From Porphyromonadaceae bacterium (lineage in GTDB: Bacteria > Bacteroidota > Bacteroidia > Bacteroidales > Dysgonomonadaceae): DNA of 27,973 nt. Location: contig DPAC01000141.1 of NCBI GenBank assembly GCA_003517675.1, forward strand, positions 1 through 27,973, given 5' to 3'. Numbering within the stretch: the first letter of the stretch is position 1; each line of letters begins with the position of its first letter. This document shows positions 1 to 8,070 of this stretch, one piece after another. The notes under the pieces are model-generated. The model was not told where the DNA came from, ran no database searches, and saw only the letters and a list, made by a program, of their open reading frames with translations. Made by a program: the position numbers and the translations under genes.

Positions 1-1174
1 CCAGCGCTTTTGCAATCATCTCTTTTTCCACCTCACTGATGGAGAGTGTACTCTCTTCATATTCGGTCTCTTCCTGGATGTCAACCCTCTCCTGCTCATC
101 CGGGACGATTTTTTTGGACATTTTCTCCAGTTTTACAGGTAAGGAGACATCAGCATGTTCGTGTCGGATCAATGCGGATGAGTGCATACCGGTGGAGGCA
201 TCCGAATCAAATGTCGAGGAGCTCTTGGACGCTCCTTCCATCAGGTTCTTGACCACCTGTTTCAGGTCTGTGATATCTTTCTTCATGTCGAAGAGCACCT
301 GATATAGGATCTCACGTTCGTTGGCAAAAGAACGCTGCTCTGAGTCACGCTGTTGTGATACTGGCACTGGGAGCATCCCCACCTCATTGTAGGGGAGGTA
401 CTTCTGCAGGATGTCGGCGGTGATCACCCGCTCCTGTTCAATGATGGAAATCTGCTCGGTGATGTTCTTCAGCTGACGCACGTTTCCCGGCCAGCGGTAG
501 TTTTTCAGCAACTCCCGTGCATCGTCGGTGAGGGTGATGGGAGGCATCATGTATTTCTCTGCACAGTCGCTGCTGAACTTGCGGAACAGGAGGGGGATAT
601 CCTCTTTGCGGTCTCGAAGGGGTGGGATGCGAATGGGCACGGAGTTGAGACGGTAGTAGAGATCTTCACGGAACTTGCCTTTCTCCACCGCATTCACCAT
701 GTCCACGTTGGTAGCAGCTACCACCCTTACATCGCTCTTTTCCACCTTTGAGGAGCCTACCTTGATGAACTCTCCGCTTTCCAGTACACGCAACAGACGA
801 GCCTGCGTGGAGAGGGGCAATTCTCCCACCTCGTCGAGGAAAAGGGTGCCACCATCGGCCACCTCGAAGTATCCCTTGCGGCTGCCGGTGGCGCCGGTGA
901 ACGATCCTTTCTCATGACCGAACAGCTCCGAGTCGATCGTTCCTTCGGGGATCGATCCGCAGTTGATGGCGAAGTAAGGGCCATGCTTACGCCTACTGTA
1001 TTGGTGTATGATCTGCGGGAAGTTCTCTTTACCGGTACCACTCTCTCCGGTGATCAGCACCGACAGATCGGTAGGAGCCACCTGTAAAGCCACGTCAATG
1101 GCACGGTCCAACTCGGGTGAGTTGCCGATGATACCGAAACGTTGCTTGATTTGCTGTAGAGGGTGCTTAGCCAT
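1..1174 (-). CDS. Sigma-54 interaction domain transcriptional activator (partial, 3' end outside window)
   Basis: This is a bacterial enhancer-binding protein that would use ATP hydrolysis to remodel RNA polymerase carrying sigma-54. The visible 391 residues begin almost directly with the AAA+ domain: Walker A GESGTGKE (about 43-50), the sigma-54 contact loop as GSFTGA rather than GAFTGA (90-95), Walker B LFLDE (111-115) and an arginine-finger segment REDLYYRLN. There is no room for an N-terminal receiver, GAF or PAS domain. After the AAA+ core comes an acidic, low-complexity linker and then the start of a Fis-type helix (SEVEKEMIAKAL), cut by the window edge. Only about 30 residues should be missing. 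The ATG at 1174 follows a TAnnTTTG promoter box and three copies of a 6-bp repeat. What signal it senses cannot be told. In Bacteroidetes such genes usually sit before lptE and secG, which would lie beyond position 1. Confidence 0.93.
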   Translation of the reverse strand, partial: MAKHPLQQIKQRFGIIGNSPELDRAIDVALQVAPTDLSVLITGESGTGKENFPQIIHQYSRRKHGPYFAINCGSIPEGTIDSELFGHEKGSFTGATGSRKGYFEVADGGTLFLDEVGELPLSTQARLLRVLESGEFIKVGSSKVEKSDVRVVAATNVDMVNAVEKGKFREDLYYRLNSVPIRIPPLRDRKEDIPLLFRKFSSDCAEKYMMPPITLTDDARELLKNYRWPGNVRQLKNITEQISIIEQERVITADILQKYLPYNEVGMLPVPVSQQRDSEQRSFANEREILYQVLFDMKKDITDLKQVVKNLMEGASKSSSTFDSDASTGMHSSALIRHEHADVSLPVKLEKMSKKIVPDEQERVDIQEETEYEESTLSISEVEKEMIAKAL

Positions 1175-1192
1175 ATGGATATGGATATGGAT
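1175..1192 (-). repeat. Three tandem copies of a hexamer directly before the start codon
   Basis: On the minus strand ATCCAT occurs three times without interruption and abuts the ATG of the sigma-54 activator. The repeat sits in the predicted 5' leader. Copy-number change by slippage would alter leader length and local structure but not the protein. Confidence 0.7.
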
Positions 1193-1215
1193 GGGTTGTA
1201 ATGTCAATGAACAAT

Positions 1216-1223
1216 CAAAGATA
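1216..1223 (-). promoter_or_regulatory. Promoter -7 box of the sigma-54 activator gene
   Basis: TATCTTTG on the minus strand matches the Bacteroidetes TAnnTTTG consensus. It lies just past the stop of the upstream acyltransferase gene, so the activator can be transcribed on its own. Predicted start of transcription is near 1209, giving a leader of about 35 nt. No clear TTTG -33 element is seen. Confidence 0.6.
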
Positions 1224-1232
1224 CACAATAAT

Positions 1233-2063
1233 TTACTTTCTGCCCAACGCGTAGGTTTTTCCTTTGAGATATCTGCCCAGCTCGAGCGTGTTGTCACCAA
1301 AACGGTTGATCTCATCCGGTAGGATCGGTGTACCGAAAGTGAGCACCATCTCATTCCCTTTTTTGTTGTAAAGCTCGTGACAGAGTCGCAGGTTGCGTAC
1401 TCGCCACCCCAGGATGCGGGAGAGATAAAACAACAGGCTGTTATGTCCGGAGATGTGCAACGGGATGACCGGCACTTTCACCTTACGGATGATCTTCAAT
1501 GCGGCCGGCTGCCAATCCTGGTCTTCGATCACCAGCCTGCCCTTTTTCATGTAGAGGTTAGAGACAGCCCCTCCCGGGAATAAACCGAGTGGGTGGCCCT
1601 GCCGTACATGCGCAATGCTCTCGCGGATACCGCCGTAGCTGACGCTCTTCTTCGTGGAGTCTTTCATCGGGTTCACCTTGATAAAATTCTCCTCCATGGT
1701 GTCGATCAGTCCCAGGAAAAAGTTAACCATCACCCGGAAATCTGGGAAACGACTGCCCAGCGCTTCGATGAGGGCGATGCCGTCGATATGGCCATAGGGG
1801 TGGTTGGAGACGGTGATAAAGGGTTGATGAGCGAAGCTGTTGAGCACCTCTGCGTTGCGCAGGGTACGCTTGATAGCCAGCTTATCCAGCACATCGCGGC
1901 AAAAGGCTGGTCCCGTAAGGTGCTTGGAGCGGTCATAGATCTCATTCGGGACATTCAGTGCGGCAATCCTCATGCCCAGATCGATGAACATGTCTCCATG
2001 TTTCCCACGAAAGATAGGGTGTAGTCTTCGCAAATCGTCTGGGCTTACCAGTATCTTTTTCAT
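1233..2063 (-). CDS. Lysophospholipid/glycerol acyltransferase family protein (PlsC-like)
   Basis: A 276-residue membrane-associated acyltransferase of the PlsC/LPLAT superfamily, which moves an acyl chain onto a lysophospholipid, glycerol phosphate or aminolipid head group. The acyltransferase motif appears as NHPYGHIDG (H88, D94), the HP-x4-D form I associate with hemolysin/OlsB-like members. The second block is LFPGGAVS (161-168) and the third is VPVIPLHISGHNS (198-209). The length fits a single-domain enzyme. A GAGGAG tract lies directly before the ATG at 2063. Upstream, between this gene and glmM, is a 21-bp perfect hairpin. The substrate is unknown. Ornithine-lipid or phosphatidic acid synthesis are possibilities that the sequence alone does not separate. 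Confidence 0.85.
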   Translation of the reverse strand: MKKILVSPDDLRRLHPIFRGKHGDMFIDLGMRIAALNVPNEIYDRSKHLTGPAFCRDVLDKLAIKRTLRNAEVLNSFAHQPFITVSNHPYGHIDGIALIEALGSRFPDFRVMVNFFLGLIDTMEENFIKVNPMKDSTKKSVSYGGIRESIAHVRQGHPLGLFPGGAVSNLYMKKGRLVIEDQDWQPAALKIIRKVKVPVIPLHISGHNSLLFYLSRILGWRVRNLRLCHELYNKKGNEMVLTFGTPILPDEINRFGDNTLELGRYLKGKTYALGRK

Positions 2064-2083
2064 CTCCTCGGAATACTTTTCTG

Positions 2084-2139
2084 TTTATCTAACTCATATG
2101 CCACGTCATCGGGATGAGGTGGCATATGAGTTAGATAAA
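2084..2139. repeat. Long perfect inverted repeat (21-bp arms) between glmM and the acyltransferase gene
   Basis: The left arm 2084-2104 is the exact reverse complement of 2119-2139. Inside, after one G/G mismatch, four more pairs form (2106-2109 with 2114-2117), closing on a CGGG loop. The structure lies 20 nt before the acyltransferase start and 22 nt after the glmM stop. No T-run follows on the minus strand, so it is not a textbook intrinsic terminator. It could be a processing site, an attenuator or a small non-autonomous palindromic element. Confidence 0.9.
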
Positions 2140-2161
2140 AATATGTTGTTCAGGGCTGTGG

Positions 2162-3544
2162 TCATACCAGCTCCCTGATCAGGTCAATAATTTCTTTTCC
2201 GATTTTCTCGGCAGCTTCAAGCGTGGCAGCCTCTGAATAGATGCGGATAATCGGTTCCGTGTTTGATTTACGCAGGTGGACCCATTTGTCTGGGAAGTCG
2301 ATCTTCACCCCATCGATATCGGTCACCTGTTGGTCGCTGAAACGCTCTTTCATCTGCTGCAAGATCGCATCGGTGTCAATCTCGGGTGTCAGCTCCACTT
2401 TCTGCTTGGCCATGTAGTAGGCGGGGTATTCTTTCCGCAATGCCGAGGGTCTCTTACCCGTACGGGCCAGGTAGGTGAGGAAGAGCGCGATCGCCACCAG
2501 TGCATCCCTGCCGTAGTGAGAGGCGGGATAGATGACCCCGCCGTTGCCCTCGCCACCAATCACAGCTTTCACCTCTTTCATCTTCTCCACTACGTTTACC
2601 TCCCCCACAGCTGCGGCGTAATAGCTGCCGCCCCTGGCAAGGGTGACATCGCGCAGGGCACGGCTGGAGCTGAGGTTAGAGACGGTGTTCCCCGGAGTGT
2701 GCTGCAGGATATAGTCGGCCACCGCTACAAGCGTGTACTCCTCCCCGAAAGGTTCACCATCCTCGCAATAGATCGCCAGACGATCCACATCGGGGTCAAC
2801 CGCAAATCCGACGGTAGCCTTGGAGCTGCGTGTCAGCGAGGAGAGCTCGGTGAGGTGCTGCGGCAGCGGTTCGGGGTTGTGGGAGAAGCAACCATGCGGC
2901 GCACAGTGTAACTTGAAGATCTCTTTTACTCCCAGTGCATAGAGCAGCTCCGGGATGGCGATGCCGCCAACCGAGTTGACGCAGTCAACCGCCACACGGA
3001 AGTTGGCAGCCTTGATAGCCTCAGCGTCAACCAGTTCCAGTGAAAGTACCGACTGGATATGTTCATGAAGAAACTGTTTCTGCGTGATCTTTCCCAGTTC
3101 ATCCACCGGCGAGAAAGCGTAGTCGCCACTCTCAGCCAGTGCCAGGATCTGGGCACCCTCGGCTGCGTTCAGAAATTCACCCCGGTTGTTCAGCAGCTTG
3201 AGGGCGTTCCATTGCTTTGGGTTGTGGCTGGCTGTGATGATGATGCCTCCGTCGGCCTTTTCACGGGTCACCGCTATCTCGGTGGTGGGGGTGGTGGCCA
3301 TGCCGATGTCGGTCACGTCACATCCCATCGCCATGAGCGTGCCAGTGATGATGCGGTGTACCATCTCGCCCGAGATGCGTGCATCGCGCCCTACCACTAT
3401 CCGGGGGTTCTTCAGATCTGGTTGTTTTTTGAGAAAGGTAACATAGGCCGCCGTAAATCGTACGATATCGTCAGGAGTTAGATTTTCCCCCGGCTCACCG
3501 CCTATAGTGCCTCTGATACCGGAGATGGATTTGATCAATGTCAT
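2162..3544 (-). CDS. glmM: Phosphoglucosamine mutase
   Basis: A 460-residue alpha-D-phosphohexomutase, probably converting glucosamine-6-phosphate to glucosamine-1-phosphate for UDP-GlcNAc, the precursor of peptidoglycan and lipid A. All four active-site segments are visible: the phosphoserine loop TASHNP (104-109, Ser106), the metal loop DPDVDR (250-255), the sugar-binding loop GEGNGG (331-336) and the phosphate-binding loop RKSNTEP (425-431). The sugar loop differs from the GEQSGH of E. coli GlmM, and the form seen here is shared by many archaeal and Bacteroidetes enzymes. Phosphomannomutase activity therefore cannot be excluded. It starts 43 nt after the stop of the DUF4827 gene with no promoter box between, so the two are probably co-transcribed. 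Confidence 0.9.
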   Translation of the reverse strand: MTLIKSISGIRGTIGGEPGENLTPDDIVRFTAAYVTFLKKQPDLKNPRIVVGRDARISGEMVHRIITGTLMAMGCDVTDIGMATTPTTEIAVTREKADGGIIITASHNPKQWNALKLLNNRGEFLNAAEGAQILALAESGDYAFSPVDELGKITQKQFLHEHIQSVLSLELVDAEAIKAANFRVAVDCVNSVGGIAIPELLYALGVKEIFKLHCAPHGCFSHNPEPLPQHLTELSSLTRSSKATVGFAVDPDVDRLAIYCEDGEPFGEEYTLVAVADYILQHTPGNTVSNLSSSRALRDVTLARGGSYYAAAVGEVNVVEKMKEVKAVIGGEGNGGVIYPASHYGRDALVAIALFLTYLARTGKRPSALRKEYPAYYMAKQKVELTPEIDTDAILQQMKERFSDQQVTDIDGVKIDFPDKWVHLRKSNTEPIIRIYSEAATLEAAEKIGKEIIDLIRELV

Positions 3545-3587
3545 GGGTTATTCTTTCTGTCGGTTTTATGCTGGAACGATGAAGCGC

Positions 3588-4142
3588 TCAATAACGGTTC
3601 TCAAATCGATACTCCACCCAATCGTAATAGGAGGGTTGGTATTGAGACCTATCGTAGGAAGATCCCATATTGAATGGAATGATCATCTTTACTTCGCCGT
3701 TGTGACCCACGTGTTCCAGGGGGAGCATCCAGCCGGGGTTGCTGTAGTAGCTCTTGGTGTATGAGTTAACCGGTCCGAAGTATTTGATCTCTGAAGGATA
3801 AACCAGATTGGCGTAACGGGTGGTGTCATTCGACATGAAATAGTGGAGGCCACTAAAGCGGATATAGACCTTCTCACCCAAACTGAGCTTTTCAGTCGTA
3901 TCTCCGTAAGAAATGACGTGATAGTATACCTCGGTACTGGGGTCCTTATAGAACTCTTTCTCCCTGAACTTCCCGTCGGTGGGGTATTCATCCAGAATGG
4001 TCAGCTGTTGTTGCGCAATGAAAAGTTCAATTGCTTTTGCTTCATCATTCAGGTAATCTGCATAGGTCTTCTGATTCTCACAGGAGGGGAAGATGAGCAG
4101 CATGCCCAAAAGTGCGGTAATTATCAGGTCTGTTTTGTTCAT
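3588..4142 (-). CDS. DUF4827-type lipoprotein
   Basis: A 184-residue predicted outer-membrane or periplasmic lipoprotein of unknown function, resembling the Bacteroidetes DUF4827 family. From the chosen ATG at 4142 the N-terminus is a short lysine-containing head, a hydrophobic stretch (IITALLGMLLI) and a lipobox ending FPSC. The mature part is rich in aromatic residues (many Tyr and Trp) and may have an FKBP-like beta fold; that last point is inference. The frame stays open upstream to 4181, but the promoter box at 4171-4178 lies inside that extension, so 4142 is the better start. It sits between nrnA and glmM on the same strand, an order I believe recurs in Bacteroidales. Confidence 0.8.
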   Translation of the reverse strand: MNKTDLIITALLGMLLIFPSCENQKTYADYLNDEAKAIELFIAQQQLTILDEYPTDGKFREKEFYKDPSTEVYYHVISYGDTTEKLSLGEKVYIRFSGLHYFMSNDTTRYANLVYPSEIKYFGPVNSYTKSYYSNPGWMLPLEHVGHNGEVKMIIPFNMGSSYDRSQYQPSYYDWVEYRFENRY

Positions 4143-4170
4143 AGATATCTGCCATATAATTGATAGACTG

Positions 4171-4178
4171 CAAAAGTA
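4171..4178 (-). promoter_or_regulatory. Promoter -7 box of the DUF4827-glmM unit
   Basis: TACTTTTG on the minus strand matches TAnnTTTG. The predicted transcript begins near 4164, about 22 nt before the ATG at 4142. This decides the start codon of the lipoprotein. Confidence 0.65.
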
Positions 4179-4243
4179 CACAATTCGTGCAAAAAATAAC
4201 GGGATTGCACCGAAATAAACATTATCGATTCTTAAAAAATGGG

Positions 4244-5302
4244 TTAATCCTGATTCATCGATTGTTTCAGAATCTCCTCATATTGTTTGAGTCCTTTGGT
4301 ATAGGTCTGCAATGCCATCTCAAGTGAACCATAAAACTCTCCCCCTGAGGCATTCAGATGGCCGCCACCATTGAAGAAGTCGGCAGCAAATTCGTTACAG
4401 GGAAATGAGCGCTGGGAGCGGAATGAGAGCTTGATCAATCCCTCATCTTCACGAATGAAAGTGGAGAAGATAATTCCCTTGATGCTGAGGGGGTAGTTCA
4501 CGAACCCCTCTGTATCTCCCTTGCAGACTTGAAACTGTGCCTGATCCTCTTTCGAAAGCCAGATCAGCGCAGCGTGCAGGTCAGGATAGATCTCCATGCG
4601 TTGCGACAGTGTGAAGCCCAGCAGCCGGAACCGATCGGCGGAGTAGTTGTGGAACACCTGAGAATAGATGGCATCCTTATCAATCTTCTTGCGCAGCAGC
4701 AGGCTGATGATCTCATAGATCTCTGGATCACTCGAATTGTAGGTGAATCCACCGGTGTCGGTCATCATGCCGCAATAGATGCACTCCGCCGCTGCCTGCG
4801 ACAGCTCCTGGTACCTGCCCGCGTGGAACAACAGCCGGAATATCAGCTCGCTGGTGGAGGATATTTCCGGGTGAGAGACCACGATGTTGAAGCCGTTCCC
4901 GGGCAGGAGGTGGTGATCAATCAGGATCTTTCTGGCAGGAGCTGCTTCCAGCATGGGTGCCATCAATCCTATCCGCTTGGGGATGTTGTAGTCGAGCGAG
5001 AAGATCAGGTCGGCATGCATCAGGATATGTCTGGCTGCCTCAGGATTGTACTCGGCTACGCTGATCTCACTGGCGCCTTTCATCCATTTCAGGAAATAGG
5101 GGAAAGAGTTGGGCACGATGACCCTGACCTGTTTGCCGCGATCCTTCAGGTAATGGTAGAGCGCGAGTGATGATCCCAATGCATCGCCATCGGGGGAGAG
5201 GTGAGTGGTGATCACGATCTGGTGGGCTTCGTCAATGGCTTGCATGATCTGATCCACCGTTGCCGGTTCAATCACGTCGGTGAGTGATTCGGTAAACTTC
5301 AT
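4244..5302 (-). CDS. nrnA: DHH/DHHA1 family phosphoesterase, NrnA-like (nanoRNase/pAp phosphatase)
   Basis: A 352-residue cytoplasmic phosphoesterase. NrnA proteins degrade very short RNAs (2-5 nt) to mononucleotides, and many also dephosphorylate 3'-phosphoadenosine 5'-phosphate; some relatives cleave linear or cyclic dinucleotides. The DHH domain shows HLSPDGDALGSS (34-45, ligands H34, D38, D40), a further Asp before the name motif, IDHHLLPG (128-135) and MTDTGGF (180-186). The DHHA1 substrate-binding motif is GGGHLNASGG (312-321) near the C-terminus. Length and domain order fit the family. It starts 36 nt after the comEC stop but has its own -7 box overlapping that stop. Confidence 0.9.
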   Translation of the reverse strand: MKFTESLTDVIEPATVDQIMQAIDEAHQIVITTHLSPDGDALGSSLALYHYLKDRGKQVRVIVPNSFPYFLKWMKGASEISVAEYNPEAARHILMHADLIFSLDYNIPKRIGLMAPMLEAAPARKILIDHHLLPGNGFNIVVSHPEISSTSELIFRLLFHAGRYQELSQAAAECIYCGMMTDTGGFTYNSSDPEIYEIISLLLRKKIDKDAIYSQVFHNYSADRFRLLGFTLSQRMEIYPDLHAALIWLSKEDQAQFQVCKGDTEGFVNYPLSIKGIIFSTFIREDEGLIKLSFRSQRSFPCNEFAADFFNGGGHLNASGGEFYGSLEMALQTYTKGLKQYEEILKQSMNQD

Positions 5303-5330
5303 AGCCTACTTTTCAATTGATGAGAAACGA

Positions 5331-5338
5331 CAAAAGTA
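5331..5338 (-). promoter_or_regulatory. Promoter -7 box of nrnA
   Basis: TACTTTTG on the minus strand matches TAnnTTTG and ends at the comEC stop codon. The predicted start of transcription is near 5324, giving a leader of about 22 nt. Confidence 0.6.
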
Positions 5339-7303
5339 CTAAAAATTCAGCGAAAAGGCCCCTTTTTGTTGCACATCGTGCAGGGGAATACCTCTGATGC
5401 GGCATTCCGCAGCAACGCTGGCTGCCGTGAGGCGTGGCAGTGAGCTGTCAATTACAATCATGGAGGGCTGAAAGAGCCGGCAGAGCTGTTCCATGTCGAA
5501 ACAGCAGTGGTGGGAAAGAATTAGAATATCCACAGGGAATCTGCTGTTGCCGCTGAAGTGGTTGAACGATCCGTCAGACAGGCGAAGGATTATTTTTTTG
5601 GGATGGGGCACTATTCCGTTTTCGGGAACCATGATGGGTTGGTATTTTCTCTCTACATAGAGTGATATTTCACTGTTGGGTCTCTTGTTCAGCACCACCA
5701 TCTGTGGTGGCTCAGTGTGAAGTTGCTCCTGCAGGAGGAGCAGTTGAAAAGAGAGCAACGATGAGAGGGCGAGGATCAGGGTGCGAGGCTGTTTTTTACG
5801 AAGGAAAAGACTGAATGGAAAGATGAAGAGCAACAGCATGATGGTTGCGGGCAGAGAGATATGTAACCCGGTCAGCTGTGCCAAGGGAAGAGACTCCATG
5901 AACTGAACGGTATACAGCATGGTGGCAGTGAGTAATTGTACCAGATGGCGTGGCAGCAACAGCACCAGTTCCGGGATGCCATTGAGGATGGCATGAAGCC
6001 ATCCGGTTATCAGCAAAGGTATCAGAGAATAGATGATGCCTCCCATGAGCGGTATCAGCATGATGTTGGAGAGGAAAAACCAGGTGGGGAAAGTGCCAAA
6101 ATGGTGGAGAACGATGGGGAAGAGGCCCAATTGGGCAGAGAGGGAGAGAGTCATCAGTTTCCAGAGGTATGCCACAAATTTCTTTTTCGGTTTGATCAGT
6201 GAGATGAGCCGGGGTTGGAACCAGAGAATCGAGAAGACAGCGCCGAAGCTCAACTGAAAGCTGATATCATAGAGGCTGTATGGCTGAAAAAAAAGGATCA
6301 GAAAGGCGGCTGCAGCCAGCGAGTTTGTGGTGAACCCTCTCATGCGCCGCAGCTGCCCCATACAATAGAGCGATAGCATGATCACTGCTCGCACCACAGA
6401 TGGGGATAGTCCCGCCAGAAAGGCATATCCCCATAGCATGAGGATGATCAACCCTTGGCGAATGATCAACCCTCTTCCGCTATTGCCAAGAGGAATGAGC
6501 AGCAGGGAGAGAATCATGTAGATGACTCCTGTATGCAGTCCGCTAACTGCCAGCAGATGTGCAGTCCCTGAGGCACGGAAAGCCTCTTCGATGTCGTCTG
6601 AGAGGTAGGCTTTGTATCCCAGGGTTACCGCTGCTATGAAGGAAAAGGTATCCTCCTCCAGTCCCAGTGATCGGTAGAAGCGGAGAACCTTGATTCGGCA
6701 ACGTTGCGCCAGCAGATGAGGGGTAACACTCTTTCTTCCGGTTACCTGCCACTCATCTTTCCCGATAAAATCCCTGGCTGCAAACCCCCTGTTATGCATG
6801 TATCCCGCATAGTCCCATTCACCCGGATTGCCAAAATTTTGAAATGGTTCCGGCTTTGCGGTGAAGAGGATCTCCTCCCCAGGCAGCAGCTGCGCTGCAG
6901 CACTGCTTTTCTCCAGGTATAACATCAACTTCTTTTCAATGGGATAAACAGTGAGCACCGGGCATTGCACCGAACGTGCTTTCTCTTCGGGGATATCCTG
7001 CACGATGGCAAGGTAGCTGCAGGGTCTGTCGGGGAAGTTGTACTCCCTCTGTAGGGATTGCTCATGGCACTGGAGCAGGGTCAGCGCAAATAGAAACAGG
7101 CTGCTGCCTGCTCCGAAAAGCCATCGGTCTCTGAAGTGATGGCTCTCATCACGACAGTAAGAGAGAACGATGAGTGAGAGCCCCGCCAGCATAAAGATTA
7201 CCGGCAGTAGCCTGTTATCGGAGAGAATTGGACTCAAAAGGATGGCACCCGCAACAGGTAGTAACAGCCGGAAAAAGGGCGTTCTGCCAATCAGTTCGTT
7301 CAT
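5339..7303 (-). CDS. comEC: ComEC/Rec2 family DNA-uptake channel protein
   Basis: A 654-residue polytopic membrane protein of the ComEC family, which forms the inner-membrane channel for single-stranded DNA in natural transformation. N-terminal membrane helices (about 10-80) lead into a DUF4131 region with the typical NPGEWDY...NRGFAA pattern (159-176). The Competence domain follows, with the hallmark GTAHLLAVSGLHTG (246-259) and about eight more hydrophobic segments to residue 515. The C-terminal 130 residues resemble only the last part of the metallo-beta-lactamase domain (VDILILSHHCCFD). The HxHxDH nuclease motif is missing. No other competence gene is in the window, so a transformation role is inferred from family alone. 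Confidence 0.88.
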   Translation of the reverse strand: MNELIGRTPFFRLLLPVAGAILLSPILSDNRLLPVIFMLAGLSLIVLSYCRDESHHFRDRWLFGAGSSLFLFALTLLQCHEQSLQREYNFPDRPCSYLAIVQDIPEEKARSVQCPVLTVYPIEKKLMLYLEKSSAAAQLLPGEEILFTAKPEPFQNFGNPGEWDYAGYMHNRGFAARDFIGKDEWQVTGRKSVTPHLLAQRCRIKVLRFYRSLGLEEDTFSFIAAVTLGYKAYLSDDIEEAFRASGTAHLLAVSGLHTGVIYMILSLLLIPLGNSGRGLIIRQGLIILMLWGYAFLAGLSPSVVRAVIMLSLYCMGQLRRMRGFTTNSLAAAAFLILFFQPYSLYDISFQLSFGAVFSILWFQPRLISLIKPKKKFVAYLWKLMTLSLSAQLGLFPIVLHHFGTFPTWFFLSNIMLIPLMGGIIYSLIPLLITGWLHAILNGIPELVLLLPRHLVQLLTATMLYTVQFMESLPLAQLTGLHISLPATIMLLLFIFPFSLFLRKKQPRTLILALSSLLSFQLLLLQEQLHTEPPQMVVLNKRPNSEISLYVERKYQPIMVPENGIVPHPKKIILRLSDGSFNHFSGNSRFPVDILILSHHCCFDMEQLCRLFQPSMIVIDSSLPRLTAASVAAECRIRGIPLHDVQQKGAFSLNF

Positions 7304-7348
7304 TTTTTGCGCGGGAGGAACCAGATTGTAACTTCGCCAATAAAGATG

Positions 7349-7370
7349 AAAAGAGACGGCTCAGCCTCTC
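7349..7370 (-). terminator. Weak intrinsic terminator after rpe
   Basis: On the minus strand GAGA-GGC-TGA-GCC-(G)-TCTC forms a 7-bp stem with one bulge and a 3-nt loop, followed by TTTT. It lies in the 85-nt gap between the rpe stop and the comEC start. It is short, so some read-through into comEC is likely. Confidence 0.4.
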
Positions 7371-7388
7371 CGGGTGGACGCTAAAGCA

Positions 7389-8039
7389 TCAGAGTGCCTT
7401 CAGCTGTCGTATGGTCTCTTCCGGATCGTCGGAAGAGAAAACGAAGCTCCCGGCCACCAGCACGTTGGCACCGGCATCTACCAGTCTTCTGCCGGTTTCC
7501 AGGTTGACGCCACCATCTACCTGGATCAGTGTGGGAAGATTTCTTTTCTCAATCATTTCCCGTAGCTTGGCAACCTTTCTGACCGTACTCTCAATGAATT
7601 GCTGGCCGCCAAATCCAGGGTTTACAGACATCAGCAACACCATCTCCAACTCCGGCAGGATCTCTTCGAGCAAGGCCACCGGTGTATGAGGATTCAGGGT
7701 GACAGCCGGTTTCATTCCGCAGCTGCGGATCTCCTGCACCACACGATGCAGGTGTGGACAAGCCTCATAATGGACATTCATGTAGGTGGCACCGGCAGCA
7801 GCGATCTCATGGGTGAATTTCTCCGGGCTCACGATCATCAGGTGTGCATCCAGCTTTTTGGGTGTGATCGCTTTCAACTGGTTGATTACCGGGAAGCCGA
7901 ATGATATGTTCGGGACAAACAGGCCATCCATGATGTCCAGATGGATCCAGTCTGCCTCGCTTCTGTTGAGCATTTCAATGTCTCTCTTGAGATGAAGAAA
8001 ATTGGCTGCCAGCAGGGAGGGCGCTACAATTGTACTCAT
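7389..8039 (-). CDS. rpe: Ribulose-phosphate 3-epimerase
   Basis: A 216-residue cytoplasmic TIM-barrel enzyme that interconverts ribulose-5-phosphate and xylulose-5-phosphate in the non-oxidative pentose phosphate pathway. Family signatures are intact: APSLLAANF (6-14), the metal and catalytic segment HLDIMDG (33-39; H33, D35, D38), DAHLMI (64-69, H66), the flexible loop SVNPGFGGQ (138-146) and the second catalytic Asp in VDGGVN (174-179, D175). The length is standard. A TAnnTTTG box lies 24-31 nt upstream of the ATG at 8039. It begins the minus-strand run that continues through comEC and nrnA. Confidence 0.95.
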   Translation of the reverse strand: MSTIVAPSLLAANFLHLKRDIEMLNRSEADWIHLDIMDGLFVPNISFGFPVINQLKAITPKKLDAHLMIVSPEKFTHEIAAAGATYMNVHYEACPHLHRVVQEIRSCGMKPAVTLNPHTPVALLEEILPELEMVLLMSVNPGFGGQQFIESTVRKVAKLREMIEKRNLPTLIQVDGGVNLETGRRLVDAGANVLVAGSFVFSSDDPEETIRQLKAL

Positions 8040-8062
8040 GAAAATGATATTTATACGCTGCT

Positions 8063-8070
8063 CAAAGGTA
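8063..8070 (-). promoter_or_regulatory. Promoter -7 box of rpe
   Basis: TACCTTTG on the minus strand matches TAnnTTTG. The predicted transcript starts near 8056, about 17 nt before the rpe ATG. Confidence 0.6.

Noticed and set aside
2276..2911. 211-codon plus-strand frame inside glmM, and similar ones at 1593-2024, 4529-5170 and 14187-14768 (minus)
   Set aside because: All are antisense shadows of conserved genes with no promoter or recognisable domain.
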